The notes beneath the pieces were generated by a model. It searched no databases. It was not told the DNA's origin and worked only from the letters and a program-made list of their open reading frames with translations. From Lutibacter sp. (GTDB lineage: Bacteria > Bacteroidota > Bacteroidia > Flavobacteriales > Flavobacteriaceae), in NCBI GenBank assembly GCA_003516285.1, contig DPCK01000133.1, positions 10,217 through 31,400 on the forward strand: DNA of 21,184 nucleotides, given 5' to 3'. Position numbers and translations under genes: made by a program. This document shows, one piece after another, positions 14,059 through 21,184 of this stretch; within the stretch, counting starts at the first letter, position 1; each line of letters opens with the position of its first letter.

Positions 14059-15003
14059 ATGGGTATTTTAAAATATAGAAAAAAGAATCTTATGATTCTG
14101 ATTGTTGGTTTCATAATGGGAATTAATAATATGTATGCTCAAGATGAAATTATTCCTGTTTGGTCTGATACAATTCCAGGTGCTTTAACTAAAAATGGCT
14201 ATCAAGAAATAGCATTATACAAAGACGGAATAGCCTATAACATAAGTAAAGTTACGACACCAACCTTGTCCGTATTTTTACCAGACAATGATAAAATTAA
14301 TAGCTCGGCAGTAATAATTTGTCCGGGCGGTGGTTATGCCTATTTATCTATAGACAAAGAAGGCTTTAAAATTGCACGATGGCTAAATTCATTAGGCATA
14401 GCCGCTTTTGTTCTGAAATACAGATTGCCAAGTGATGAAATAATGGTAGATAAAACGATTGGGCCATTACAGGATGCACAAGAAGCCGTTCGTGTAGTTA
14501 GGCGCAATGCCAATAAATGGAAGATCGACTTGAATAAGATTGGCATTATTGGGTTTTCTGCAGGAGGTCATTTGGCGGCAACTCTGTCTACACATTATCT
14601 TGATATTTTATACACCACTTATGATACCATAAGTGCACGTCCAAATTTTGCAATGTTAATTTACCCCGTAATTTCTATGAAAAATGAAATATCGCACCAA
14701 GGCTCGCGCGATAATTTGTTGGGAAAAACACCTTCCGATTTATTGATAAAGAAATTTTCTATGAATGAGCAAGTAAAGAGTTTAGCACCGGTAACTTTTA
14801 TGGTACACGCCTATGATGATGCGTCTGTATCTGTAGAGAACAGCATCAAGTATTATCAAGCCCTAATAAAACATAAAGTGCCGGCAGAATTGCATTTATA
14901 TGAAAAAGGAGGACACGGTTTTGGTCTTGGAGTAAAAGAAACCAGTCAATATTGGACAAACCAAGCTGAAAATTGGCTTCGATCACGTCATTATACAAAT
15001 TAA
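14059..15003 (+). CDS. Secreted alpha/beta-hydrolase esterase (acetylxylan/pectin esterase-like)
   Basis: 314 residues. A basic N-terminus and hydrophobic stretch (to about 27, cut near MYAQ) act as signal peptide. The alpha/beta-hydrolase features are CPGGGYAYLS (oxyanion region, 88-97), nucleophile Ser167 in IGFSAGGH, the probable acid Asp254 in VHAYDDASV, and His286 in KGGHGFGLG. It belongs to the BD-FAE/acetyl-esterase group common in polysaccharide loci and probably removes acetyl or similar esters from plant cell-wall glycans. It lies 46 bp after the CE12-like gene and ends the pectin module. The exact ester is not known. Confidence 0.85.
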   Translation: MGILKYRKKNLMILIVGFIMGINNMYAQDEIIPVWSDTIPGALTKNGYQEIALYKDGIAYNISKVTTPTLSVFLPDNDKINSSAVIICPGGGYAYLSIDKEGFKIARWLNSLGIAAFVLKYRLPSDEIMVDKTIGPLQDAQEAVRVVRRNANKWKIDLNKIGIIGFSAGGHLAATLSTHYLDILYTTYDTISARPNFAMLIYPVISMKNEISHQGSRDNLLGKTPSDLLIKKFSMNEQVKSLAPVTFMVHAYDDASVSVENSIKYYQALIKHKVPAELHLYEKGGHGFGLGVKETSQYWTNQAENWLRSRHYTN

Positions 15004-15247
15004 TTGAGAACGATTTTGGATTGAAAGTGTTAGAATTCATTCTTATTTAAGATTTCTTCATTTTGTTGATTGCTATATTAAAAAAAGTATGAGAAAGCTT
15101 GTTGTTACTGGTTATTTTCCAATTTTTGGATTTCATAAAACACAGCTCAAATTGAATGTTTTACATTCTTTCGATGATATTATTATTGATTTAAATTTCA
15201 TATTGATGCTCAATTTTAAAATGAAGGTTTAATTCGGATATTTAGAA

Positions 15248-15255
15248 TATATTTG
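15248..15255 (+). promoter_or_regulatory. -7 element of the J-domain gene
   Basis: TATATTTG at 15248-15255 fits the Bacteroidota -7 consensus 24 bases before the chosen ATG. No good TTG is found 17-23 bases upstream, so the promoter is incomplete by consensus. Confidence 0.45.
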
Positions 15256-15278
15256 CACGAAATTTGAAAATACCATAT

Positions 15279-15716
15279 ATGAAGCGTATCAACGAGTACA
15301 AGAAAATATTTAAGATTGAAGGAGAAATTAATTTGAAAGAGCTGAAAACTACTTACAGAGGTTTGGTAAAAGAATGGCATCCTGATAAATTTCAGGACGA
15401 AGAAAAAAAGCTTGAGGCAGGAAAAGTAAGTACAAAAATTATTGACGCCTACCATTTTTTAGTAAGTATAGCTCCAGAAACCAAAGAGTCTAATCTAAAA
15501 GAATACGCCAGTTTAACTGCTGAATCTAAAATTGAAAACTTTCAACATAAAAGTATGCTCTTGGAAATTACGTTTGCTTGCGGAACCACTTATGAATATT
15601 TTGGCGTGAACCAAAACCTTTTTACCAAATTTGTAAATAGTGGCCAGCGCTCTAACTTTGCCAAAAGAAAATTATACAATTCTTTCCTTTACAGAAAGTC
15701 GAAAAAAGCTGCCTAA
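15279..15716 (+). CDS. J-domain protein with C-terminal KTSC domain
   Basis: 145 residues from ATG 15279; a TTG at 15264 also opens the frame, but it would leave almost no leader after the -7 element. A short J domain (about 1-65) carries the HPD tripeptide His34-Pro35-Asp36 in YRGLVKEWHPDKF, the motif that stimulates Hsp70 (DnaK) ATPase. Residues about 90-140 (LLEITFACGTTYEYFGV then FTKFVNSGQRSNFAK) resemble the KTSC domain, a small domain of unknown function. Without Gly/Phe or zinc regions it is not DnaJ itself. It probably recruits DnaK to a specific partner. Single gene. Confidence 0.8.
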   Translation: MKRINEYKKIFKIEGEINLKELKTTYRGLVKEWHPDKFQDEEKKLEAGKVSTKIIDAYHFLVSIAPETKESNLKEYASLTAESKIENFQHKSMLLEITFACGTTYEYFGVNQNLFTKFVNSGQRSNFAKRKLYNSFLYRKSKKAA

Positions 15717-15757
15717 AAGGCTACTCCATATATAAAAGAAATGAGGAGATTGGTAAA

Positions 15758-15901
15758 TTATTTAAAAATGTAAATAAGCAACATCACAACACCTACCACC
15801 ACCAATAACTTATTTAAAAAGTTTATTTTTTCATCGAGTGAAGCTATTTTTTTTTCACTCTGCGCTAACTGAAACGCAAGATAATCTATGTCTTTTTCCA
15901 T
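15758..15901 (-). CDS. 47-residue small membrane protein
   Basis: ATG 15901 to TAA 15758. Residues 1-31 form a charged amphipathic helix with a heptad-like pattern (IDYLAFQLAQSEKKIASLDE), and residues 32-46 form one membrane helix (LLVVVGVVMLLIYIF) ending in Lys. The coiled coil plus C-terminal anchor is protein-like and unlikely in random frame. It is followed closely by the end of the J-domain gene on the other strand (convergent, 41 bp). Function unknown; not assigned to a family. Confidence 0.65.
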   Translation of the reverse strand: MEKDIDYLAFQLAQSEKKIASLDEKINFLNKLLVVVGVVMLLIYIFK

Positions 15902-16001
15902 TATTCCCAATTTTAAAACGCCAAAATTTGTGGGGTAACAAATAATAATTCAATAATTGTCAATATTTTCGGGGTTGTTTGGGGTCTATGGATTGGGGTA
16001 T

Positions 16002-16478
16002 TTATCCAAATTTTTTGGGTGTTCTCATATTATCGTCCATTTCCTTTTTTAAATCTACCGCCTGTATATAAATAGATATTTTGCTTCTGATAAAATAAAG
16101 AATGACAAAAATTAAAACTAAAAAAGGCACCGTATAAATAAATTCTACTTCATCTACATATAACTGGCTATCATTAATGACAGCGATTAGTTGAAATAAA
16201 TATACTGTAATAGGGATGATAAGAGCGTGAACCCACCAGTGTTTGTTAGTTATGAACCATATAAGCAAAAGTAGTAGAGGTACAAATTTAGAAAAGAAAG
16301 TATAAACAAATATAAACGCTGTTCCATAATATCCGCCTTTAATCTCACCAAAAATGGTATTCCAGTTTTCTAAATCTTGAGGAATACTTTGATAAATATA
16401 TAACAAATAAGGGGTGGAAATTATTAGTAGAATTATAACGCTACTTAATAATAATGATGTTTTTCTATTGCCTTTCAT
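16002..16478 (-). CDS. 158-residue four-helix membrane protein
   Basis: Not recognised. Four hydrophobic helices (about 8-29, 51-75, 83-104, 112-131) are separated by short loops, with a positively charged, soluble C-terminus (SKISIYIQAVDLKKEMDDN). The first loop (PQDLENWNTIFGEIKGGYYG) is outside if the N-terminus is cytoplasmic. It has its own canonical promoter (16502-16532) 24 bases upstream of the start, so it is probably expressed alone. No catalytic motif seen. Confidence 0.8.
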   Translation of the reverse strand: MKGNRKTSLLLSSVIILLIISTPYLLYIYQSIPQDLENWNTIFGEIKGGYYGTAFIFVYTFFSKFVPLLLLLIWFITNKHWWVHALIIPITVYLFQLIAVINDSQLYVDEVEFIYTVPFLVLIFVILYFIRSKISIYIQAVDLKKEMDDNMRTPKKFG

Positions 16479-16501
16479 TATGAAATTGGGGTTAGTGATT
16501 T

Positions 16502-16532
16502 CAAATATAAATTAATATATTGAATTGTGCAA
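16502..16532 (-). promoter_or_regulatory. Promoter of the 158-residue membrane protein
   Basis: On the minus strand TTG (16532-16530) and TATATTTG (16509-16502) are separated by 20 bases. The start codon follows 24 bases later at 16478. Confidence 0.75.
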
Positions 16533-16546
16533 CTATATTTCAACAC

Positions 16547-16579
16547 AAAAACCACAATAATATTGTTTATTGTGGTTTT
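16547..16579 (-). terminator. Terminator of the 43-residue gene
   Basis: A 12-bp stem, AAAACCACAATA (16548-16559) with TATTGTGGTTTT (16568-16579), has an 8-base loop. On the minus strand it ends in a run of T and lies about 40 bases after the small gene's stop. Confidence 0.75.
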
Positions 16580-16619
16580 ATTTATTTTGAAATAAATAAA
16601 TGCTTATTGTAGATGTGTA

Positions 16620-16751
16620 TTATCCTTGTCTAGGAACAACTATATCACCTTTAAAAATAGCTTGATTGTTAGATGAAGTATAGCTTAATACTGTTATTGC
16701 CACAAAAGCAGCAACCATAAGCAATCCGAAAATTAATTTTAATTTTTTCAT
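16620..16751 (-). CDS. 43-residue exported or membrane-anchored peptide
   Basis: ATG 16751 to TAA 16620. A basic start (KKLKL) and a hydrophobic core (IFGLLMVAAFVAITVLSY, 7-24) are followed by a polar tail ending GDIVVPRQG. The frame is bounded by a canonical promoter (16785-16816) and a strong terminator (16547-16579), so a dedicated transcript is likely. It could be a signal peptide releasing a peptide of about 18 residues, or a single-helix membrane protein. Family unknown. Confidence 0.72.
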   Translation of the reverse strand: MKKLKLIFGLLMVAAFVAITVLSYTSSNNQAIFKGDIVVPRQG

Positions 16752-16784
16752 GTTAAATAAGAATTAAATGATTAGTAAGAACAT

Positions 16785-16816
16785 CAAATATATAATAAAT
16801 CTAACATAAAGACAAA
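16785..16816 (-). promoter_or_regulatory. Promoter of the 43-residue gene
   Basis: On the minus strand TTTG (16816-16813) and TATATTTG (16792-16785) are separated by 20 bases. Transcription would start about 28 bases before ATG 16751. Confidence 0.75.
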
Positions 16817-16827
16817 AAAATCCCGCA

Positions 16828-16853
16828 TTTTTTCTAATTAATTTTAGAAAAAA
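16828..16853. terminator. A/T-rich hairpin
   Basis: TTTTTTCTAA (16828-16837) and TTAGAAAAAA (16844-16853) form a 10-bp stem with loop TTAATT, flanked by CCC and GGGG that could extend it. It lies between the candidate RNA and the promoter of the 43-residue gene, so it may end the upstream minus-strand transcript. Confidence 0.5.
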
Positions 16854-16984
16854 GGGGTTCGGAAAGCTATTTTTCTCTTATTTTACAAGGCTTGAGCCTT
16901 AAATAAAAAAGTTAAAATACTTTTAAATTTTATTGTATAAAACTTCTATTTTGGAGATTTTAAAAGCTAAAATTGATTTTTTGT

Positions 16985-17069
16985 GGGATAAAAACGGGTA
17001 TTTTTATCGCCCAAATCAACTAATTGCAAACCCTCTCCGTAAAAATTCGCAATCTTAGGGACGCTCTTA
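16985..17069 (-). ncRNA. Candidate small RNA
   Basis: A canonical promoter (17075-17106) reads into about 85 bases with no good reading frame. The predicted RNA begins near CCCCATAAGAGCG and can form GATTGC/GCAATT (minus-strand bases at about 17056-17051 and 17029-17024), an outer CGTCCC/GGGCG stem with one bulge, and a 3' hairpin GATAAAAA/TTTTTATC (17008-17001 and 16994-16987, loop TACCCG). A stem, open middle and stem layout would suit a regulatory or 6S-like RNA, but no family is recognised. It could instead be a long leader. Ends are approximate. Confidence 0.35.
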
Positions 17070-17074
17070 TGGGG

Positions 17075-17106
17075 CAAATATAAAATAAAGATTTTAATTA
17101 TGCAAA
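17075..17106 (-). promoter_or_regulatory. Orphan minus-strand promoter
   Basis: On the minus strand TTTG (17106-17103) and TATATTTG (17082-17075) are 20 bases apart. The nearest minus-strand gene is the 43-residue one, 324 bases further on, which has its own promoter. This supports a separate RNA. Confidence 0.65.
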
Positions 17107-17291
17107 ATATTTTGCGAAATATTACCAAAAAGATGTATTTTATTTATCAAAACGTGTAGTTTGTTGTAATTGCGGGTTTTTGACTTTGTTTTTTATTTGT
17201 CAATAAGCTGATTTAAATTTGAATTTTAAATTTTTGTACCAATAATTAGGAATTAAATGTTAAGTTCAATTTTCGACTACGGTCTTTCAAC

Positions 17292-18068
17292 TTATTCAGC
17301 ATAAATAGTCGCTTTGTTTCCGCGTGAAAAGCCAATCAGACAAATACCAAATTCTTTGGCGAAATCTACCGCTAACGTAGAACAGGCAGAAACCGCCACC
17401 ACAATGGGGATTTTAGCGATAAATGCTTTTGAGATAATTTCATAGGAAACCCTTCCGCTTACAAGCATCACAAATGATTCCTTTAATTGGTTCGTATGTA
17501 ACAATTCACCCACAACTTTATCAACTGCATTGTGCCTTCCAATGTCTTCTTTTAAAGAAATTATTTCGTAATCTCTATTAAATATGGCTGCTGCGTGTGA
17601 TCCTCCGGATATTTCAAATGTTTCTTGTTTCAATTTCATTTCATTAAACATTGCAGACAATCTAGTGGTGTCGAAAATATTGTTGTTTGCTAATTTGACG
17701 CCACTATAATTAATGTCTTCCAGTTTTTGTTTGCCACAAATACCGCACGAGGAAACAGAAAGCAAGGTGCGTTTGTTTAAATAGCCTTTGCCGAGTTGTT
17801 TTTTAGGGATTATGGCGTTGAGTATTGAAAATCCGTTGTCACGTTTTTCGACGACTTCAATCAGCAAATTTTCTTTCCCCTTATAAATATCTTCCGCATA
17901 AAGCAAACCTCTTATCAATTCAAAATCGTCTCCCGGCGTTCGCATAACCACTGTATAAGGTTCCTTATTTATGTTTATTTGTAAAGCAGCTTCAACCACC
18001 AAAGCATCGGTTACTTTTTTAGGAACTCCGTTTGTCAGTTGTAAACCTTCGTAATTTAATGTCTGCAT
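17292..18068 (-). CDS. fdhD: FdhD, formate dehydrogenase sulfurtransferase
   Basis: 258 residues. FdhD moves sulfur from a cysteine desulfurase to the molybdenum cofactor of formate dehydrogenase, an essential activation step. Motifs: SSCGICGK with the active Cys108/Cys111 pair, ISGGSHAAAIF, SLKEDIGRHNAVDKVVG (175-185) and VSGRVSYEI. Length is normal. It lies 207 bp downstream of the catalytic subunit on the same strand, and its assumed client is that enzyme. Confidence 0.95.
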   Translation of the reverse strand: MQTLNYEGLQLTNGVPKKVTDALVVEAALQININKEPYTVVMRTPGDDFELIRGLLYAEDIYKGKENLLIEVVEKRDNGFSILNAIIPKKQLGKGYLNKRTLLSVSSCGICGKQKLEDINYSGVKLANNNIFDTTRLSAMFNEMKLKQETFEISGGSHAAAIFNRDYEIISLKEDIGRHNAVDKVVGELLHTNQLKESFVMLVSGRVSYEIISKAFIAKIPIVVAVSACSTLAVDFAKEFGICLIGFSRGNKATIYAE

Positions 18069-18241
18069 TTATTTGTTGTAAATTTGAAATGTTATTCTTA
18101 AAATGTAATATGTTAAACGTTGGGTTATTGATTAGGAAGATGTGATAAGTAAAAAGCGCCAAAATTCATATTAGTACTTTCATTATAAAATTGGCAAACA
18201 GTTTATTTAAGAAATTTAAACTTAAATTCTATTGAGCTAAC

Positions 18242-18262
18242 CTGAAACTTGAAACCTGAAAC
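18242..18262. repeat. Three 7-bp tandem repeats
   Basis: YTGAAAC occurs three times in tandem (18242-18248, 18249-18255, 18256-18262) just after the formate dehydrogenase stop. Similar AACCTGAAACTTGAAAC strings are frequent between flavobacterial genes (from memory). No function known. Confidence 0.5.
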
Positions 18263-18275
18263 CATTTCCAAAAAA

Positions 18276-20990
18276 TCAGACTTTTTCAAAATCAACGGCC
18301 ACCACTTTATATTCCGGTGTCATTGTTTCTTTGTCTCCAACGCTTCCTGTGATCAGATTGATAAATACCTCGGGTTGGTGAAAAGTAGTTCTTAAAATGC
18401 CTCTTTTTACCGATTTAGCATACTTTATAGGGATGTTAACACTTCCTCTGTCGGAAAACAGATTCACAATGTCACCATCTTTAATTCCTTTAGCTATAGC
18501 GTCTTTCGGATGCACTTCTAAAATGTCTTTTCCCAAAATAAGCTGATTGTCGGTTCTTCGTGTCATCGTGCCCGAATTGTAATGTTCCAGTTCCCGACCT
18601 GTAGTCAAAATAAACGGATAAAATTTTCCGTGTGAAACAATTTCAGGAGATTCTTCAAAATCGAAATGGTGAAATGTGCCTATTCCTTTTCTGAAATGGC
18701 CACCAATATGCAGCATTTTTGTATCGGTTCCGTCTTCTTTAATTGGCCATTGTAGTCCGTTATCACCCAAACGTTCCCAAGTCAACCCTTTCATAAAAGG
18801 AATCACATCGGCAATTTCTTCAATCACTTTTGCGGCATCATAAGTCAGTCCGGTCGGTTGGTCGTAACCCAATCTGCTCATCACATCAATGATAATTTGT
18901 CCGTCAGGCTTTGTATTTCCAATAGGCTCAATCACCTTATTCACACGTTGCACGCGACGTTCGCCGTTGGTAAAAGTGCCGTTTTTTTCGAAATAGGAGG
19001 AAGCAGGTAATACCACATCAGCCATTTCTGAAGTTGCGGTCATAAATAATTCCTGCACCACAATCAATTCTAATTTTTCAAAAGCTTTTATGCTGTGATA
19101 GGAATTCGGATCGGTCATAATCGTATCTTCCCCCATAATATACAAGGCTTTAATTTTACCGTTGATGGCTGCATCCAACATTTGCGGAATTTTCAATCCC
19201 GTACTTTCCGGCATTTTTTCAATCCCGTATTTTTGTGCATAATATTGTTGAACATCTGGTTTGCTGACATCCATATAACCGGCTCCCTGATGCGGTTGTA
19301 CGCCCATATCGGCAGAACCCTGAACATTATTTTGTCCGCGCAACGGATTTAATCCAACACCGTTTCGGCCAACATTTCCTGTCATCATCGCTAAATTAGA
19401 CAATAACATCACCGTTTTGCTTCCCTGAAAATGTTCCGTTACTCCCAAACCGTGAAATTCCATCGCCCTTTCTGCGGAAGCATAAGCAATCGCGGCATCT
19501 CTAACCAATTCCTTTGAAACGCCCGTAAGTGTTTCCAGTTCATCCATATTTAGATGCGCTACGTGATTTTTGAATTCCTCATATTTTTCGGTATAAGAAT
19601 CTATAAAATGCTGATTCACCAAACCTTCTTTAATGATATAATAAGACATCATATTCAAAACAGCCACATTGGTTCCCGGCCTGATTTGAAGAAAATAAGT
19701 CGCCAAATCTGCCAAACTCGTTCTGATTGGATCAACAACGATCGAAGTCACGCCTTTCATAAAAGCCTGCTTAATTTTAGCGCCCGTTACAGGATGGCCT
19801 TTTATCGGATTTGCCCCAAAAAGAAAAATAGCATCTGTTTGTTTTAAATCTTCAATGGAATTTGTGGCAGCGCCTGTTCCGAAAGCTTTTTGCATTCCGA
19901 AGGCAGTAGGAGCGTGGCAAACACGTGCACAACCATCAATATTATTGGTTCCAACGGCTACACGAATCATTTTTTGCATTAAATAATTCTCTTCATTGGT
20001 GGCTCTTGAGGAAGAAATTCCGCCAATGGCATCAGCGCCGTATTTATTTTTGATTTCAATTAATTTTGAAGCGATAAAATCATAGGCTTCATCCCAAGTC
20101 ACCACTTCAAATTTGCCGTTCTTTTTAATCATAGGTTCCCGCAACCTGTCGGGATGGTTGTAAAACTGAAACGCAAAACGGCCTTTTAAACAGGTATGAC
20201 CCTGATTTACTTCAGCAGTTTCAGGGGCTTGAATTCCCCTGATTTTTCCGTCGATAACAGCTACTTCCAACTGACAGCCAACGCCGCAATACGTGCAGGT
20301 TGTTCTAACAGTTTTATCTGGAATTAAGGTTTTTGTTTCATATTTATCGGTCAACGCTTCGGTCGGACAAGTTTGTACGCAGGCGCCGCAAGAAACGCAG
20401 GCCGATTCGTTAAAAGTGGTGTCGAAACCTTTGATAATATTGGTGGCGAATCCGCGACCCGACATTCCCAAAATCATTTCTCCCTGAATTTCCTCACAAG
20501 CTCTAACGCATCTGAAGCAATTGATGCACTGCGATAAATCCGATTTTATATAAGGATGTTCGCGATCTGGCTGAATATCTAAATGATTTTTTCCTTGAGG
20601 ATAACGGATATTCGGAATCCCAATTTGTGCAATGATTTCTTGAAATGGTGTTGCTTTTTTTCCTGCGGATGGAAAAACTTTATCGGCAGGATAATCGGTT
20701 AACACCAATTCGACAATATTTTTGCGAAGGCGTTTTATTTTTTCGGTGTTGGGATAAATATACAATCCTTCAGAAATAGGGGTGTGGCAAGAAGCCAAAG
20801 TTTTTGTTGACCCATCTTTTTCGCGCGCCACTTCAACCGAACAAACCCTGCATGAACCGAAATTTTCCAATCGGTCATCCTGACACATGGTCGGAATGGC
20901 ATTTTTATTTTCTTCAATTCTTCTGACAAATTCCAGCATGGTTTCCCCTTGCAAAAATTCGTGTTCGATGTTGTTTATAAATGCTTTCAT
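18276..20990 (-). CDS. fdhF: Formate dehydrogenase catalytic (alpha) subunit
   Basis: 904 residues; oxidises formate to CO2 at a molybdopterin centre. N-terminal [2Fe-2S] domain (Cys36, 47, 50, 68), two [4Fe-4S] ferredoxin motifs (Cys155/158/161/165 and 198/201/204/208), then the [4Fe-4S] of the molybdopterin domain (CTYCGVGC, 232-239, plus Cys267). The active site is CARVC358-H359-AP, so cysteine replaces selenocysteine. The C-terminal dinucleotide-binding domain runs from about 780. The His-Cys3 cluster of NuoG-like FdsA proteins (HPLDC-type) is not seen; PADKVFPSAGKK lies there instead. It starts 6 bp after the NuoF-like gene, an operon, pointing to a soluble NAD-linked enzyme. Confidence 0.93.
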   Translation of the reverse strand: MKAFINNIEHEFLQGETMLEFVRRIEENKNAIPTMCQDDRLENFGSCRVCSVEVAREKDGSTKTLASCHTPISEGLYIYPNTEKIKRLRKNIVELVLTDYPADKVFPSAGKKATPFQEIIAQIGIPNIRYPQGKNHLDIQPDREHPYIKSDLSQCINCFRCVRACEEIQGEMILGMSGRGFATNIIKGFDTTFNESACVSCGACVQTCPTEALTDKYETKTLIPDKTVRTTCTYCGVGCQLEVAVIDGKIRGIQAPETAEVNQGHTCLKGRFAFQFYNHPDRLREPMIKKNGKFEVVTWDEAYDFIASKLIEIKNKYGADAIGGISSSRATNEENYLMQKMIRVAVGTNNIDGCARVCHAPTAFGMQKAFGTGAATNSIEDLKQTDAIFLFGANPIKGHPVTGAKIKQAFMKGVTSIVVDPIRTSLADLATYFLQIRPGTNVAVLNMMSYYIIKEGLVNQHFIDSYTEKYEEFKNHVAHLNMDELETLTGVSKELVRDAAIAYASAERAMEFHGLGVTEHFQGSKTVMLLSNLAMMTGNVGRNGVGLNPLRGQNNVQGSADMGVQPHQGAGYMDVSKPDVQQYYAQKYGIEKMPESTGLKIPQMLDAAINGKIKALYIMGEDTIMTDPNSYHSIKAFEKLELIVVQELFMTATSEMADVVLPASSYFEKNGTFTNGERRVQRVNKVIEPIGNTKPDGQIIIDVMSRLGYDQPTGLTYDAAKVIEEIADVIPFMKGLTWERLGDNGLQWPIKEDGTDTKMLHIGGHFRKGIGTFHHFDFEESPEIVSHGKFYPFILTTGRELEHYNSGTMTRRTDNQLILGKDILEVHPKDAIAKGIKDGDIVNLFSDRGSVNIPIKYAKSVKRGILRTTFHQPEVFINLITGSVGDKETMTPEYKVVAVDFEKV

Positions 20991-20996
20991 GGTCGT

Positions 20997-21184
20997 TTAG
21001 TTTGTAGTAAAATACTGTTTTAACTCAGCCTCAAAATATTGCAAGGCGTTTTTTACCGGCAACGGAATTCCGCCGCCCAAAGCACAAAGCGATCCAATTT
21101 CCAAGGTTTCCAATAAGTCATCAAATAACTGCCGGTCAATTTTATAGTTTTCTTGTTGCGCTTTTTGAAGCATTTCCATACCTC
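20997..21184 (-). CDS. NuoF/FdsB-like flavoprotein subunit, C-terminal fragment
   Basis: Only the last 62 or so residues are in the window; the gene continues past the right edge. The segment EIGSLCALGGGIPLPVKNAL with the preceding MEMLQKAQQENYKI matches the C-terminal iron-sulfur region of NuoF-type NADH-binding subunits, where a Cys of the [4Fe-4S] cluster lies in SLCALG. In NAD-dependent formate dehydrogenases this subunit passes electrons from the catalytic subunit to NAD+. The ATG at 21179 is internal, not the start. It is 6 bp upstream of the catalytic subunit. Confidence 0.8.
   Translation of the reverse strand, partial: GMEMLQKAQQENYKIDRQLFDDLLETLEIGSLCALGGGIPLPVKNALQYFEAELKQYFTTN

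Noticed and set aside
15089..15232. 47-codon plus-strand frame before the J-domain gene (MRKLVVTGYFPIFGF...)
   Set aside because: No family resemblance, composition like translated AT-rich DNA and no promoter; its end abuts the promoter of the J-domain gene.
16972..17146. Minus-strand open frame with protein-like stretch (KIANFYGEGLQLVDLGD)
   Set aside because: No start codon of quality, the first part is low-complexity, and the structured RNA reading explains the conserved-looking portion at least as well.

Overview
The window looks like a chromosomal segment from a member of the Flavobacteriaceae (Bacteroidota). The DNA is AT-rich. Four promoters have the Bacteroidota -33/-7 form (TTG, exactly 20 bases, then TANNTTTG): one before the tRNA cluster and three around 16.5-17.1 kb. 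The gene content also fits: a PgpH-type HD phosphodiesterase with a flavobacterial N-terminus, a CTnDOT-like integrase, and pectin-degrading genes. No rRNA or other phylogenetic marker is present, so genus is not assigned.

Region by region. 1-3.5 kb is a housekeeping block: a thiolase that runs off the left edge (minus strand), divergent from a membrane HD phosphodiesterase. 3.6-3.95 kb holds three tRNA genes (Ser-GCT, Pro-TGG, Arg-TCT) and a strong hairpin terminator. 4.0-10.2 kb is an accessory region beginning just after tRNA-Arg. It contains a tyrosine recombinase preceded by repeated GGTCAACA sites, then small minus-strand genes typical of mobile or cassette DNA (DoxX-like, DUF2200, a frameshifted YdeI/OmdA-like gene, OsmC-like, one unknown). 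It ends with a 492-residue protein that joins an AbiEi-like winged-helix domain to a Fic domain. Four phased repeats surround the promoter and start codon of that gene.

9.98-10.23 kb carries repeats resembling IS21-family ends. They adjoin a PL10 pectate lyase-CE8 pectinesterase gene that has lost its 5' half. 10.2-15.0 kb is a pectin/rhamnogalacturonan module: the truncated lyase-esterase, a Tat-exported Gfo/Idh/MocA oxidoreductase, a CE12-like SGNH esterase and an alpha/beta-hydrolase esterase. No SusC/SusD pair is in view.

15.2-17.1 kb holds a J-domain/KTSC protein, a 47-residue tail-anchored protein, a 158-residue four-helix membrane protein, a 43-residue exported or anchored peptide, and a minus-strand promoter with no clear ORF behind it (candidate small RNA). 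17.3 kb to the end is a minus-strand formate dehydrogenase locus: a NuoF-like subunit (partial), the molybdopterin catalytic subunit (active-site Cys, not Sec) and FdhD.

The most interesting system is the AbiEi-Fic gene. An AMPylator-type Fic core, its own inhibitory helix and a putative DNA-binding domain are on one polypeptide, behind four helically phased repeats. One repeat sits between the -33 and -7 elements and another covers the start codon. This suggests a one-gene, self-repressing toxin-antitoxin-like or defence module.
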